A stretch of 23,883 nt of DNA from an uncultured Collinsella sp. (GCA_902470895.1 CABRID010000019.1:1-23883), one strand, 5' to 3'; positions 7,524 to 15,939 are shown, counted from the first letter of the stretch. A program made the numbers and translations. Notes: generated by a model not told the origin, from the letters alone.

Positions 7524-8042
7524 TTACACCTCAACGCGACGATACGTCACGAACTCATAATCGACGCCCTCGTCGCCTTCGCCCGCAGCAATCGTCGCGA
7601 CCTCGCCAGCCCGCGCAATCTCCCACGCGGGGTCGGCATCCAGGTCGGGAAAGTACGTATCCACGTCATGCACGCAATGGTTATGCGTAACCTCGGCCTC
7701 CACGCAATACGGCAAAAACTGTCGATATACCTCGCCGCCGCCAATCACCCACGCAACGGGCTCATCGGCTACCGCGGCGAGCGCTTCGTCGATGCTATGC
7801 ACCACGTCGACGCCCATGGGAGCAAAGTCCCCATCGCGCGTAAGCACGATATTGCGTCGATTCTTAAGCGGGCGCCCGCCGGGAAAACTCAGCAGCGTCT
7901 TGCGTCCCATAATGACCGGACAGCCTTTGGTGCACGCCACAAAATGGCGCATATCGGAGCGATTGGACACCACCATGTCGCCCTCGCAACCAATGCCCCA
8001 GTCGTCACACACGGCGACAATGGCAGAAAGCTTACACGTCAT
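7524..8042 (-). CDS. folA: Dihydrofolate reductase
   Basis: The enzyme reduces dihydrofolate to tetrahydrofolate with NADPH, regenerating the folate oxidised by thymidylate synthase. It has 172 residues. Visible motifs are SAIVAVCDDWGIGCEGDM (the Met20-loop region), D30 in the position of the catalytic acid, VIMGRKTLLSFPGGRPL (43-59), NIVLTRD, and VIGGGEVYRQFLP (99-111, the nucleotide-binding GG). The usual Pro-Trp after the Met20 Gly is replaced by VVS. The ATG at 8042 follows AGGTG by about 7 nt. A GTG at 8051 abuts the thyA stop and has a poorer site. It lies directly downstream of thyA, probably co-transcribed and translationally coupled. Confidence 0.95.
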   Translation of the reverse strand: MTCKLSAIVAVCDDWGIGCEGDMVVSNRSDMRHFVACTKGCPVIMGRKTLLSFPGGRPLKNRRNIVLTRDGDFAPMGVDVVHSIDEALAAVADEPVAWVIGGGEVYRQFLPYCVEAEVTHNHCVHDVDTYFPDLDADPAWEIARAGEVATIAAGEGDEGVDYEFVTYRRVEV

Positions 8043-8051
8043 GCGCGTCAC

Positions 8052-8900
8052 CTACACCGCAATGGGGATGTTCTTAACCTGAGGGCCGTGCTCATAGCCC
8101 TCGACGATCAGATCATCGGTCGTAAACGCATAGAAGTCATGCACATCGGGGTTGAGCGTTACCTTGGGCGCAGCAAACTGCGGACGCTCAATAAGCTCGC
8201 GAACGATATCGACATGACGGTCGTAAATGTGGGCATCGGAAATCACATGCAGCAGCTCGCCGGGAATCATATCGACCGACTGCGCGACCATCATCAGCAA
8301 AATGGCGTACTGGCACACATTCCAGTTGTTCGCAGCCAAAATATCCTGGCTGCGCTGGTTGAGAATCATGTTGAGCGTCGGTTTATCATCCTGCGGACGC
8401 TGCGTCACGTTATACGTCACGCTGTAGGCACACGGATACAGGTGCATCTCGGACAGATCGCTAAACACATAGGTGTTCGTCATAATGCGGCGGCTGTACG
8501 GCGTGTTCTTAAGGTCGTACAGCACGCGATCCATCTGGTCAAAGTCGCCCTCGGCATAATGACTCTTCTGCCCAATCTGATACCCGTAGGCCTTGCCGAT
8601 GGAGCCAGTCTCGTCGGCCCACTCATCCCAAATATGGCTGTTGAGGTCATGCACGTTATTGGACTTCTTTTGATAGATCCATAGGATCTCATCCATGGCA
8701 GATTTGAGGGCCGTACGACGCAAGGTAAGCGCCGGAAACTCCTCACGTAGGTCATAGCGTGCCGTGACACCAAAGTTTTTAATGGTATAGGCAGGAGTGC
8801 CATCCTCCCACACCGGGCGGACCTTTTGGCCCTCGGTGGTGGTGCCATGGTCCAGAATATCGCGGCACATGGTTACAAACTGTTGATCAGCCTTGCTCAT
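8052..8900 (-). CDS. thyA: Thymidylate synthase
   Basis: It converts dUMP and methylene-tetrahydrofolate to dTMP and dihydrofolate; the latter is recycled by the adjacent FolA. The 282-residue protein has the catalytic Cys at C157 in LYPCAYS, where the common E. coli-type motif has PCH. The phosphate-binding RSQD is at 183-186, NNWNVCQYA at 191-199, and DAHIYDRH at 222-229 binds the deoxyribose. The ATG at 8900 is set by AGGAGG 5 nt upstream; an open extension to 9044 lacks any such site and runs over the promoter. A -10 TACAAT lies at 8940-8935 and an inverted repeat at 8953-8970. Confidence 0.96.
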   Translation of the reverse strand: MSKADQQFVTMCRDILDHGTTTEGQKVRPVWEDGTPAYTIKNFGVTARYDLREEFPALTLRRTALKSAMDEILWIYQKKSNNVHDLNSHIWDEWADETGSIGKAYGYQIGQKSHYAEGDFDQMDRVLYDLKNTPYSRRIMTNTYVFSDLSEMHLYPCAYSVTYNVTQRPQDDKPTLNMILNQRSQDILAANNWNVCQYAILLMMVAQSVDMIPGELLHVISDAHIYDRHVDIVRELIERPQFAAPKVTLNPDVHDFYAFTTDDLIVEGYEHGPQVKNIPIAV

Positions 8901-8934
8901 TGACCCTCCTGTCAGTCGCCTATAAGCGATTTTA

Positions 8935-8970
8935 ATTGTAGCCCAGGCGCGCAGTGTCGGATTGGACACT
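8935..8970 (-). promoter_or_regulatory. thyA-folA promoter with inverted repeat
   Basis: TACAAT (8940-8935, minus strand) is a good -10 element about 35 bp before the thyA start. The -35 region has no clear consensus but holds a perfect inverted repeat, AGTGTC (8953-8958), six bases, GACACT (8965-8970). That could be an operator. Activity is inferred. Confidence 0.45.
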
Positions 8971-9037
8971 TGGGTCGGCACACGCAATGCACGGCAGCCA
9001 GCACCGCCACAATCGCAGACGTAACAACTTTGAATTT

Positions 9038-9101
9038 CTGACATATGCTAAAAAAGCTTGCGCGGAACCGCATACACGCTATCCTATTACTGACATATGT
9101 C
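9038..9101 (+). promoter_or_regulatory. Promoter flanked by repeated CTGACATATG elements
   Basis: CTGACATATG occurs at 9038-9047 and again at 9090-9099, 52 bp apart (about five helical turns). The second copy is part of the perfect 10-bp palindrome GACATATGTC (9092-9101). Between them are a plausible -35 TTGCGC (9058-9063) and -10 TATCCT (9080-9085) with 16-bp spacing. The arrangement suits looping repression or autoregulation by the DUF134 protein encoded just downstream, but binding is only inferred. Confidence 0.5.
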
Positions 9102-9116
9102 GGATTTGGAGAGAGT

Positions 9117-9869
9117 ATGGCAGGAAGACGCGAAAAATTACGCCGTGTTGGGATCATCCCCGAATATCGCGGCTTTACCCCCGACGGCCTTGCCAGCGGA
9201 GACGCCATCGAGATGACGGTCGATGAGCTCGAAGTACTGCGCCTGTGCGACCTGGAAGGCCTTAACCAAGAGGCAGCCGCACAGCAGATGGGCATCGCGC
9301 GCGCCACGGTGGCGGCTATTTGCAGCCGCGCGCATCGCAAGGTGGCAAACGCGTTGGTCAATGGACGGGCGATTGTCATCGAGGGCGGCAATATCGCGTA
9401 CTCCCCCATTACCACGGCAACGGCCGTATGGCCAGCAAAGGAGATCGACACCATGAGGGTGGCAACCACGTACGACAACGGCAACATCTTTATGCACTTT
9501 GGCCACAGCGAGCAGTTCAAGATCTACGACATTCAGGATGGCAAGGTACTCAACGAGCAGGTCGTGGGCACCGACGGCACCGGCCACGGTGCCCTTGCGG
9601 GCCTGCTCGACAACGGTGGCGTGGACACGCTCATCTGCGGCGGCATCGGCGGTGGCGCTATCAACGCGCTTGCCCAAGCCGGCATCACGGTGTACGCAGG
9701 AGCTCAGGGCAGCTGCGACGCTTGTGTCGAGGCCCTTATCGCCGGAACGCTCGCACAGAACGGCGAGGCCACGTGCAGCTGCCACGGCCATGACCACGAA
9801 CATGGCGAGTCCTGCAGCTGCCACGGCCATCACGAGCCCGAGGGCCACGAGGGCTGCGGCTGCCACTAA
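9117..9869 (+). CDS. DUF134 HTH + NifX-type fusion with Cys/His tail
   Basis: This 250-residue three-part protein is seen as one uninterrupted frame. Residues 1-95 match DUF134: RRVGIIPEY, an acidic VDELEVLRLCDLEGLNQEAAA stretch leading into an HTH at about 47-68, then VNGRAIVIEGG. Residues 113-212 match the dinitrogenase iron-molybdenum cofactor/NifX family: HFGHSEQFKIYD, GHGALAGLL, LICGGIGGGAINAL. Residues 220-250 are a tail with six Cys and nine His, containing CSCHGH twice. The ATG at 9117 follows GGAG by 5 nt. A second ribosome site, AAGGAG (9438-9443), precedes the ATG of codon 113, so a free NifX-like product is possible. No nitrogenase gene is present. A metal- or cluster-sensing DNA-binding role is plausible but unproven. 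Confidence 0.88.
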   Translation: MAGRREKLRRVGIIPEYRGFTPDGLASGDAIEMTVDELEVLRLCDLEGLNQEAAAQQMGIARATVAAICSRAHRKVANALVNGRAIVIEGGNIAYSPITTATAVWPAKEIDTMRVATTYDNGNIFMHFGHSEQFKIYDIQDGKVLNEQVVGTDGTGHGALAGLLDNGGVDTLICGGIGGGAINALAQAGITVYAGAQGSCDACVEALIAGTLAQNGEATCSCHGHDHEHGESCSCHGHHEPEGHEGCGCH

Positions 9870-9932
9870 CGGCACGGCACCGCGAGCTCGGGGCGCGACG
9901 CTGAACGCAGCCCAACTATCAAAGCCAACAAC

Positions 9933-9964
9933 AAAGGCCACCCGGTAACTTCCGAGTGGCCTTT
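9933..9964. terminator. Bidirectional terminator between the fusion gene and ffh
   Basis: AAAGGCCAC (9933-9941) and GTGGCCTTT (9956-9964) form a perfect 9-bp stem. It is extended by CGG/CCG after one mismatch and has a TAACTT loop. It sits between convergent genes and fits termination of both, although neither side has a long T run. Confidence 0.75.
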
Positions 9965-9989
9965 GCCATATCAAGCTGGAATTACAGCC

Positions 9990-11465
9990 CTATTTCTTAT
10001 TGCGCATCTGCGCTTCCATCTGGCGCAGCAGCTCCATATCGGACTTGGGACCGCCCGTACCCAGGCCGCCCATGCCGCCCAGACCCATAGCGTCCAGCCC
10101 AGGGATATTGGGCATGCGCATCTTCTTGCCCTTCTTGCCCTTTTTGCCCTTCTTGCCGCCGGCCTGTGCCTGATTGGCCATCGTGCGCATGCGGCCCATC
10201 ATCTTGTTCATCTCGCCCCACTGCTTCATAAGGCTATTGACCTCGGTGGGGGTCACACCGGCGCCCTTGGCGATACGCGCGCGACGCTGGCCGTTGATGA
10301 TGGAGGGACGCAGACGCTCCTCCTTGGTCATCGACATGATGATGGCCTCGTTCTTGTCGAAGATGCCCTCGTCCAGGTTACCGCCCATCTGGTTGAGCGC
10401 GCGCTGGCCACCGGGGAGCATGCCCAGGATACCCTTCATGCCGCCCATCTTTTTGACGGCTTTCATCTGGTCGAGCATGTCATTCATGGTAAAGCCCTCG
10501 CGCAGCATGCGCTCGGCAGCCTCGAGCTGTTCGGCATCGGCGGCCTCCTGGGCCTTCTCGATGATGCCGACAACGTCGCCCATGCCCAAGATTCGCTTGG
10601 CCATGCGATCGGGATAGAACGGCTCAAGCGAATCGGGTTTCTCGCCCATGCTCACAAACTTGATGGGCTTGCCGGTCACCTGACGCACCGAAAGCGCGCC
10701 ACCGCCACGGGCGTCACCGTCGAGCTTGGAGATAATCACACCATCAAAGTCGGTGCGCTCGGCAAACGTCGAGACCACGTTGACGATATCCTGGCCGGTC
10801 ATGGCGTCGACGACCATCAGCACCTGGTCGGGCTTGACGGCCTTCTTGATGTCGACGGCCTCCTGCATCATCTGCTCGTCGATCTGAAGACGACCGGCGG
10901 TATCGACGATCACCACGTCACGAAGGTGGTCGACGGCCTCCTGGATGGCGCCCTTGGCGATGTCGACCGGGTGCGCACCGTCGCCGCGGAAGACCGGCAC
11001 GCCGATCTCGCCACCGAGCGTGGCAAGCTGATCGGCAGCAGCGGGACGGTAGACGTCGCACGCGGCGAGCAGCGGCGAGCGGCCCTGCTTCTTGAGCAGG
11101 TAGGCAAGCTTTACGGCAGCCGTGGTCTTACCGGAGCCCTGCAGGCCCACGAGCATGATGACATTAGGAATGCGGTTACTAAAAACGAGCTTGCTCTCGG
11201 TGGAGCCGAGCATCTCGGTGAGCTCGTCGAGCACAATCTTGACGACGTTTTGCGCCGGCGACAGCGACTCCATGACCTCGGCGGTCATGCAGCGCTCCTT
11301 GGTCTTAGCAACGAACTCCTTAACGACCTTAAAGTTAACGTCGGCCTCGAGCAGCGCCATGCGAATGTCGCGCATGGCCGAGGTGATATCGGCCTCGGTC
11401 AGCTTACCCTTGCCGCGCAGGCGGTCAAATGTGTCGTTGAGGCGATCGCTCAGAGAATCAAACAC
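9990..11465 (-). CDS. ffh: Signal recognition particle GTPase Ffh
   Basis: This is the SRP54 homologue. With SRP RNA it binds signal sequences of nascent membrane and secreted proteins and docks with FtsY. It has 491 residues. The N domain (about 1-95) precedes the G domain, with GLQGSGKT (107-114), VDTAGRLQ and SKLDGDARGGGAL. The Met-rich M domain has GMLPGG and the RNA-binding RRARIAKGAG. The tail carries a run of GKK repeats followed by a Met/Gly-rich end. The start is GTG at 11465 with AAGGAG 6 nt upstream. It follows ftsY by 10 nt, so both SRP GTPases are co-transcribed. The tail is longer and more lysine-rich than in minimal Ffh proteins. Confidence 0.97.
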   Translation of the reverse strand: MFDSLSDRLNDTFDRLRGKGKLTEADITSAMRDIRMALLEADVNFKVVKEFVAKTKERCMTAEVMESLSPAQNVVKIVLDELTEMLGSTESKLVFSNRIPNVIMLVGLQGSGKTTAAVKLAYLLKKQGRSPLLAACDVYRPAAADQLATLGGEIGVPVFRGDGAHPVDIAKGAIQEAVDHLRDVVIVDTAGRLQIDEQMMQEAVDIKKAVKPDQVLMVVDAMTGQDIVNVVSTFAERTDFDGVIISKLDGDARGGGALSVRQVTGKPIKFVSMGEKPDSLEPFYPDRMAKRILGMGDVVGIIEKAQEAADAEQLEAAERMLREGFTMNDMLDQMKAVKKMGGMKGILGMLPGGQRALNQMGGNLDEGIFDKNEAIIMSMTKEERLRPSIINGQRRARIAKGAGVTPTEVNSLMKQWGEMNKMMGRMRTMANQAQAGGKKGKKGKKGKKMRMPNIPGLDAMGLGGMGGLGTGGPKSDMELLRQMEAQMRNKK

Positions 11466-11475
11466 TAGTCACTCC

Positions 11476-12393
11476 TTAATTGGACTCGCCCACCAGGGCG
11501 CGGCAGAAATCTTTGGCGTTAAACTCCTGCAGGTCATCGACCTGCTCGCCCACGCCGATGCGCAGGATCGGGAGCTTGAGCTTCTCGGCCACGGCCATGG
11601 CGATACCGCCCTTAGCCGTGCCGTCGAGCTTAGTCATGATAATACCGTCCAGGCCCAGCGCCTCGTTAAACTCGAGCGCCTGGTTCAGACCGTTCTGACC
11701 AGTGGCGGCATCGATTACGAGGACGACCGAGACGGGCATGGGGCCGGCGGCCATATTGGCGGCGCGCTTACGCGTCACGTTGACCACCTTGGCAAGCTCG
11801 CGCATGAGCTCGGGGCTCGTGTGCAGACGACCGGCGGTGTCGATAAGCACCAGGTCGCTGCCGCGCTTGTCGGCCTCGTCGAGCACGTCGTAGCAAACGC
11901 TCGCCGGGTCGGAGCCGCGGTCGCGCTTGATGACGGGAACGCCGGCGCGCTGGCCCCACACATCGAGCTGCTCAATGGCGGCGGCGCGGAAGGTGTCGGC
12001 TGAGCCGATCACGACGTTCTTGCCGCGGGCAGACATGGCGCTCGCGATCTTGCCGACCGTCGTGGTCTTGCCGGCACCGTTAATGCCCACAAACAGCACG
12101 CAACTCGGCGTGTCGGCGAACGGATCGCGCTCGACGGGCACAAAATGCTGCTCGAGCTGCTCGGCCAGGGCGCGACGGAGCTGCGGGGCGGTCTTAAGGT
12201 TCTTCTTGGCCGCGGCATCGCGCAGGTCATCGGACACCTGGATCGCGACCTCGGCACCCATGTCACCCATGACGAGGGTGTCCTCTAGGTCCTCCCAAAA
12301 ATCCTCGTCGACCTCGCCGCCAAAGTAGAAGACCTCGTTGAGGGCCTCGCGGCTGCGCTCAAGTCCGCGCGAGAGAGCATCGAAGAATCCCAT
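11476..12393 (-). CDS. ftsY: SRP receptor GTPase FtsY
   Basis: This is the membrane-associated receptor that docks SRP-ribosome complexes and stimulates reciprocal GTP hydrolysis with Ffh. It has 305 residues: N domain (1-95) and G domain with GINGAGKTT (103-111), SADTFRAAAIEQL, IDTAGR (184-189), TKLDGTAKGG (254-263) and the closing GVGEQVDDLQEF. It has essentially none of the acidic A domain found in E. coli FtsY. Membrane contact would then depend on the N-terminal helix (MGFFDALSRGLERSRE), as in many Gram-positive forms. Its ATG overlaps the smc stop by one base (TAATG), implying translational coupling. Confidence 0.97.
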   Translation of the reverse strand: MGFFDALSRGLERSREALNEVFYFGGEVDEDFWEDLEDTLVMGDMGAEVAIQVSDDLRDAAAKKNLKTAPQLRRALAEQLEQHFVPVERDPFADTPSCVLFVGINGAGKTTTVGKIASAMSARGKNVVIGSADTFRAAAIEQLDVWGQRAGVPVIKRDRGSDPASVCYDVLDEADKRGSDLVLIDTAGRLHTSPELMRELAKVVNVTRKRAANMAAGPMPVSVVLVIDAATGQNGLNQALEFNEALGLDGIIMTKLDGTAKGGIAMAVAEKLKLPILRIGVGEQVDDLQEFNAKDFCRALVGESN

Positions 12394-15300
12394 TATGCAT
12401 TCACGACCTTTCCGGTTTCGCGATCGAGTTTTTGCGAGACGACGCGACTGACGCCGTCGGCTTGCATCGAGACGCCGTAGAGGACGTCAGCGTCCTCCAT
12501 AGTACGGCGCTGATGCGAGATAACCAAGAGCTGCGTATCGGAACGCAACACGTCGAGTGCGCCGATGAGCTTGGACAGGTTGGCGTCATCGAGCGCCGCC
12601 TCGACCTCGTCCAGCACATAGAACGGCACCGTACGCGTGCGATAGACAGCAAAGAGCAAGGCGAGCGCCGTCAGGCTCTTCTCGCCGCCCGACATGAGCA
12701 TCATCTTGGTGATGCGCTTGCCACGCGGCTGCGCCACGACCTCGATGCCCGTCTCGGCCGGATGCTCAGGGTCGGTCATCTCCAGATGTGCCTGGCCACC
12801 CGGGAACAGCATGGCGAAGATCTCGCGGAAGTTCGCATCGACCTTCTCGAAGGTCACCAGGAAGGCCTTGCGCATCTTACGGTCAATGGCCACGGTGATC
12901 TTGGTGAGCGCCTTGCGCGCGCTCTCCAGATCGGCCAGCTGCTCCTCGATGTAATCGGCGCGGCGCTTGAGCTGCTCGTACTCCTCCATGGCAACCTGGT
13001 TCACAGGGCCCAGGTTGTTGATCTGGCGCACGAGCTGGTTGAGCTCACGCTCGGCAGCGTCACGGTCGGTGGGCGCAGGAAGCATGAGCGCCTCCTCGAG
13101 CACCGTGGTGCCATCGGCGGTAATGGCCTTGATAGCCGCCTCTACCTGCACCTCAAGCTTGCCGCGAGCGACCTTGAACTCGTTTTGCGTCGCGGTGGCG
13201 GCATCGACCCGCTCCTTGGCGCGGGAGACCTCGGCCTTGGCGTCCTCAATGGTCTTCTTAAGCGAGGCCGAGTCAGCCTCCTCGAGCGAAGCCTGGTCAC
13301 GCAGACGCGAGGCCCAATCCGACGCGCGCTCCAGCAGGGCCGAATAGCGCTCGTGCATGGGATCGACGCGCAGGCGCAGCAATTCGAGCGAGCGCGAGGC
13401 CTGGCGTGTTCCGCGGATACGGCGGTCGATGCCCTCAAGACGATGCTCCAGATCGGGCACGCGGCCCTTCAGCGAACGCAGGCGTTCGCTCGTCTGGGCT
13501 AGGCGAACCTTGGCGTCGGCGAGCTTGCCGGCAGCCTCGGAATCGTCACGGCGAACGCGGTCGAGTTCGTCGTTGGCCTCGGCAACCTGCAACGCCAGAT
13601 TGCTTGCCTGCGCGCGAGCCTCGTCACGCGAACGGGTGAGCTCGTCAACGCGCGGGCGCGCAGCGCGAACGGCTTCGGAGGCCTGCTCGCGGCGCTTGGA
13701 GATGCGCACGCGCTCGACCTCGGCATTGTTGGCGCTTTGCTCCAAGCGGCCGATCTCGGAGAGCAGCGAGCGGCGCTCGCCCTCAAGACGGGCGATCTCG
13801 CCGGCGGCATCGCCCTCAGCGGCACGCGCTTCCTCAACGGCCGCATTGGCCTCAACGACCTGGCCTGACACATGTTCAAACACAGCGGCCAAATCGGGCT
13901 CAAGCCCCTCCAGCTCGCGGATACGGCGCTTGCGCTCCAGAGCACCCGAGGCCTCGCCGGCATCGAGGCCCACGCGCACCAGGCCGCCGCAGCTTACGCG
14001 AGCGCCATCGGGAGTCACGTAAGTCACGCCGTCAACGACCGGCGCCGACAGCGCGGCAGCAAGATCGTCCACGACGTAATAGCCGCCGAGCAACGCCTCG
14101 ACGACGGGACCGTAGCCTGCGCGTACGGACAGACGATCAACCAGACGGGTACCGGCAGCGCCCTCAGCGGCGGTAGAGCTGCTCACGCCGCGCGCCACCA
14201 GCAGCGCCTCGCCCGAGGCCTTCTTTTGGTCCAGAGCCGCACGACCGGCACGCTCAAGCGTGGCGGCGTCATCAAACAGCAGCGCATCGATATCGCCGGC
14301 GAGCAATTGCTCAACCAGGCCCTCAAGCTCGCGCGGGGCCTCCAGCACGTCGCCCAGACGACCCAAGACATCGTCGCCCAGCGTACCCACCAGACGGCTC
14401 ACGAGCGGCGAGCTGTCGGCCATGCGGGCATCGAGTTTCTTTTGGCTGGCAAGCTCCGAGCGCACCTCGGACAGCTTGTTGCGCGCCTCACTCTCACGAT
14501 TACGCAAGTCCTTCAGGGCTGCACGGGCGACCTCGGTGGCCTCACGCGCATCGGCCTGGGCCTGGCGCGCTTCCTCAAGAGCGCCTTCAAGCTCCTCAGC
14601 GCGGTCGCGACGGCTCTCGAGTGAGGCCGTGACCTCCTCGAGCTGCTCGTCAATCTGCTCCAGGCGCGAGGCGTACATGTTGTCCTCGACCTCGGCGTTG
14701 CTCAGCGAGTCCTTCACCTTGGCGAGCTCGAGCGCGGCGTTATCGGCCGCACGCTGCACATCGCGCTGCTCGCGCGTGAGCTGCGAAATCTGATTGTCGA
14801 GCGCAACGCGACGCTCGTGGAGCTGGGCGGCGGCAGGACCGGCGGCGTCAACGTCGTCCTGGGCCTGCATGTGCGGACCGGTAACTTCCTCAAGCTGGGC
14901 ACGCGCATCCTCGAGCTCCTCGACCACGCGACGACGCTGATGTTCGGAGCTCGAAATCTGCCCGCGCATGTCGGACAGGCGCGACACCATGTTGTGGCCT
15001 TTTTCCTCGAGCAGGCGCATATCGGAGTTAATGCGGCCGACCACGTCTTGCATATGGCGGCGCTGCTCGCCCAGGTCGCCCACAAAAAGGCCCTTTTCCT
15101 CGAGCATGACCTGGAGCTTCTCGAGCTCGCGCTCCTTTTCGCCCAGGCGGTACTGCGCAAGCTCAAGCTCGGCAGCGCCCTCCTTGGAGCGGCTCTCCAG
15201 GTCGTTCCACTGCGACTGCAGCGAACGGAGCTCGTCGACGGCCAGCATCTGCGTAAGCTCGTTCGCGCGCGAGGACAGCTCTTTGTACTTGCGCGCGCGA

Positions 15301-15929
15301 TCGACCTGACGCTCCAGCGGCCGCAGCTGACGGGCGATCTCCTTATTGATGTCGCGGGCACGGGTCAGGTGCTCGTCCATCGATTTAATCTTTTTGAGCG
15401 CACGCTCCTTGCGGCGCTTGTGCTTGGAGATGCCGGCGGCCTCCTCGATGAGGGCGCGGCGCTCCTCGGGGCGGCTCTGCAAAATGGCGTCGAGCTTGCC
15501 CTGGCTGATGATGGAATGCGTATCCTTGCCCAGGCCCGAATCGTGCAGGATGTCCTGAATGTCCATCAGGCGGCACGGACTCGAGTTGATGAGGTACTCG
15601 CTTTCGCCTGAGCGATACATGCGACGGGTGATGGCGACTTCGTCAAAATCGACGGGCAGCATATGGTCCGAGTTATCGAGCACCAGCGTGACCTCGGCGA
15701 CACCCACCGGCTTGCGCGCTGACGAGCCCGAGAAGATGACGTCCTCCATGGCCTGGCCGCGCAGCTGCTTGGCGCTCTGCTCGCCCAGGACCCACAGAAT
15801 CGAGTCAGAGATGTTCGATTTTCCCGAGCCGTTGGGACCGACGATGACGGTCAGGCCCGGCTCAAACGTCATATGGGCGCGGTCGGCAAACGACTTGAAC
15901 CCTTTGAGCGTGAGGGACTTGAGATACAC
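12393..15929 (-). CDS. smc: Chromosome segregation/condensin ATPase SMC
   Basis: This large ATPase dimerises at its hinge and, with ScpA and ScpB (not in this window), organises and segregates the chromosome. It has 1178 residues, the usual length. The N-terminal head has FKSFADR and Walker A GPNGSGKSN (31-39). Coiled coil runs from about 170 to 500. The hinge is at about 500-660, with SVRAGYGPVVEALLGGYYVVDD and the closing CGGLVRVG. The second coil extends to about 1020. The C-terminal head has signature LMSGGEKSLTALAL (near 1080) and Walker B VPFYVLDEVEAALDD (near 1105). The start is GTG at 15929 with GAGGA 4-5 nt upstream, 10 nt after rnc. Adjacency of rnc-smc-ftsY matches the conserved bacterial order. 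Confidence 0.97.
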   Translation of the reverse strand: MYLKSLTLKGFKSFADRAHMTFEPGLTVIVGPNGSGKSNISDSILWVLGEQSAKQLRGQAMEDVIFSGSSARKPVGVAEVTLVLDNSDHMLPVDFDEVAITRRMYRSGESEYLINSSPCRLMDIQDILHDSGLGKDTHSIISQGKLDAILQSRPEERRALIEEAAGISKHKRRKERALKKIKSMDEHLTRARDINKEIARQLRPLERQVDRARKYKELSSRANELTQMLAVDELRSLQSQWNDLESRSKEGAAELELAQYRLGEKERELEKLQVMLEEKGLFVGDLGEQRRHMQDVVGRINSDMRLLEEKGHNMVSRLSDMRGQISSSEHQRRRVVEELEDARAQLEEVTGPHMQAQDDVDAAGPAAAQLHERRVALDNQISQLTREQRDVQRAADNAALELAKVKDSLSNAEVEDNMYASRLEQIDEQLEEVTASLESRRDRAEELEGALEEARQAQADAREATEVARAALKDLRNRESEARNKLSEVRSELASQKKLDARMADSSPLVSRLVGTLGDDVLGRLGDVLEAPRELEGLVEQLLAGDIDALLFDDAATLERAGRAALDQKKASGEALLVARGVSSSTAAEGAAGTRLVDRLSVRAGYGPVVEALLGGYYVVDDLAAALSAPVVDGVTYVTPDGARVSCGGLVRVGLDAGEASGALERKRRIRELEGLEPDLAAVFEHVSGQVVEANAAVEEARAAEGDAAGEIARLEGERRSLLSEIGRLEQSANNAEVERVRISKRREQASEAVRAARPRVDELTRSRDEARAQASNLALQVAEANDELDRVRRDDSEAAGKLADAKVRLAQTSERLRSLKGRVPDLEHRLEGIDRRIRGTRQASRSLELLRLRVDPMHERYSALLERASDWASRLRDQASLEEADSASLKKTIEDAKAEVSRAKERVDAATATQNEFKVARGKLEVQVEAAIKAITADGTTVLEEALMLPAPTDRDAAERELNQLVRQINNLGPVNQVAMEEYEQLKRRADYIEEQLADLESARKALTKITVAIDRKMRKAFLVTFEKVDANFREIFAMLFPGGQAHLEMTDPEHPAETGIEVVAQPRGKRITKMMLMSGGEKSLTALALLFAVYRTRTVPFYVLDEVEAALDDANLSKLIGALDVLRSDTQLLVISHQRRTMEDADVLYGVSMQADGVSRVVSQKLDRETGKVVNA

Positions 15930-15939
15930 GGTTCCTCGC

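Noticed and set aside
9138..9974. 278-residue minus-strand frame over the DUF134-NifX gene
   Set aside because: Antisense to a gene with two recognisable domains and a good ribosome site; the frame runs through the terminator.
10123..10158. Short repeated CCCTTCTTG-like units in ffh as a mobile or CRISPR-type repeat
   Set aside because: They are in-frame codons for the GKK tail of Ffh with no spacers and no element features.
9963..11468. 501-residue plus-strand frame over ffh
   Set aside because: Antisense shadow of Ffh, rich in His and Leu from reversed codons, with no motif.
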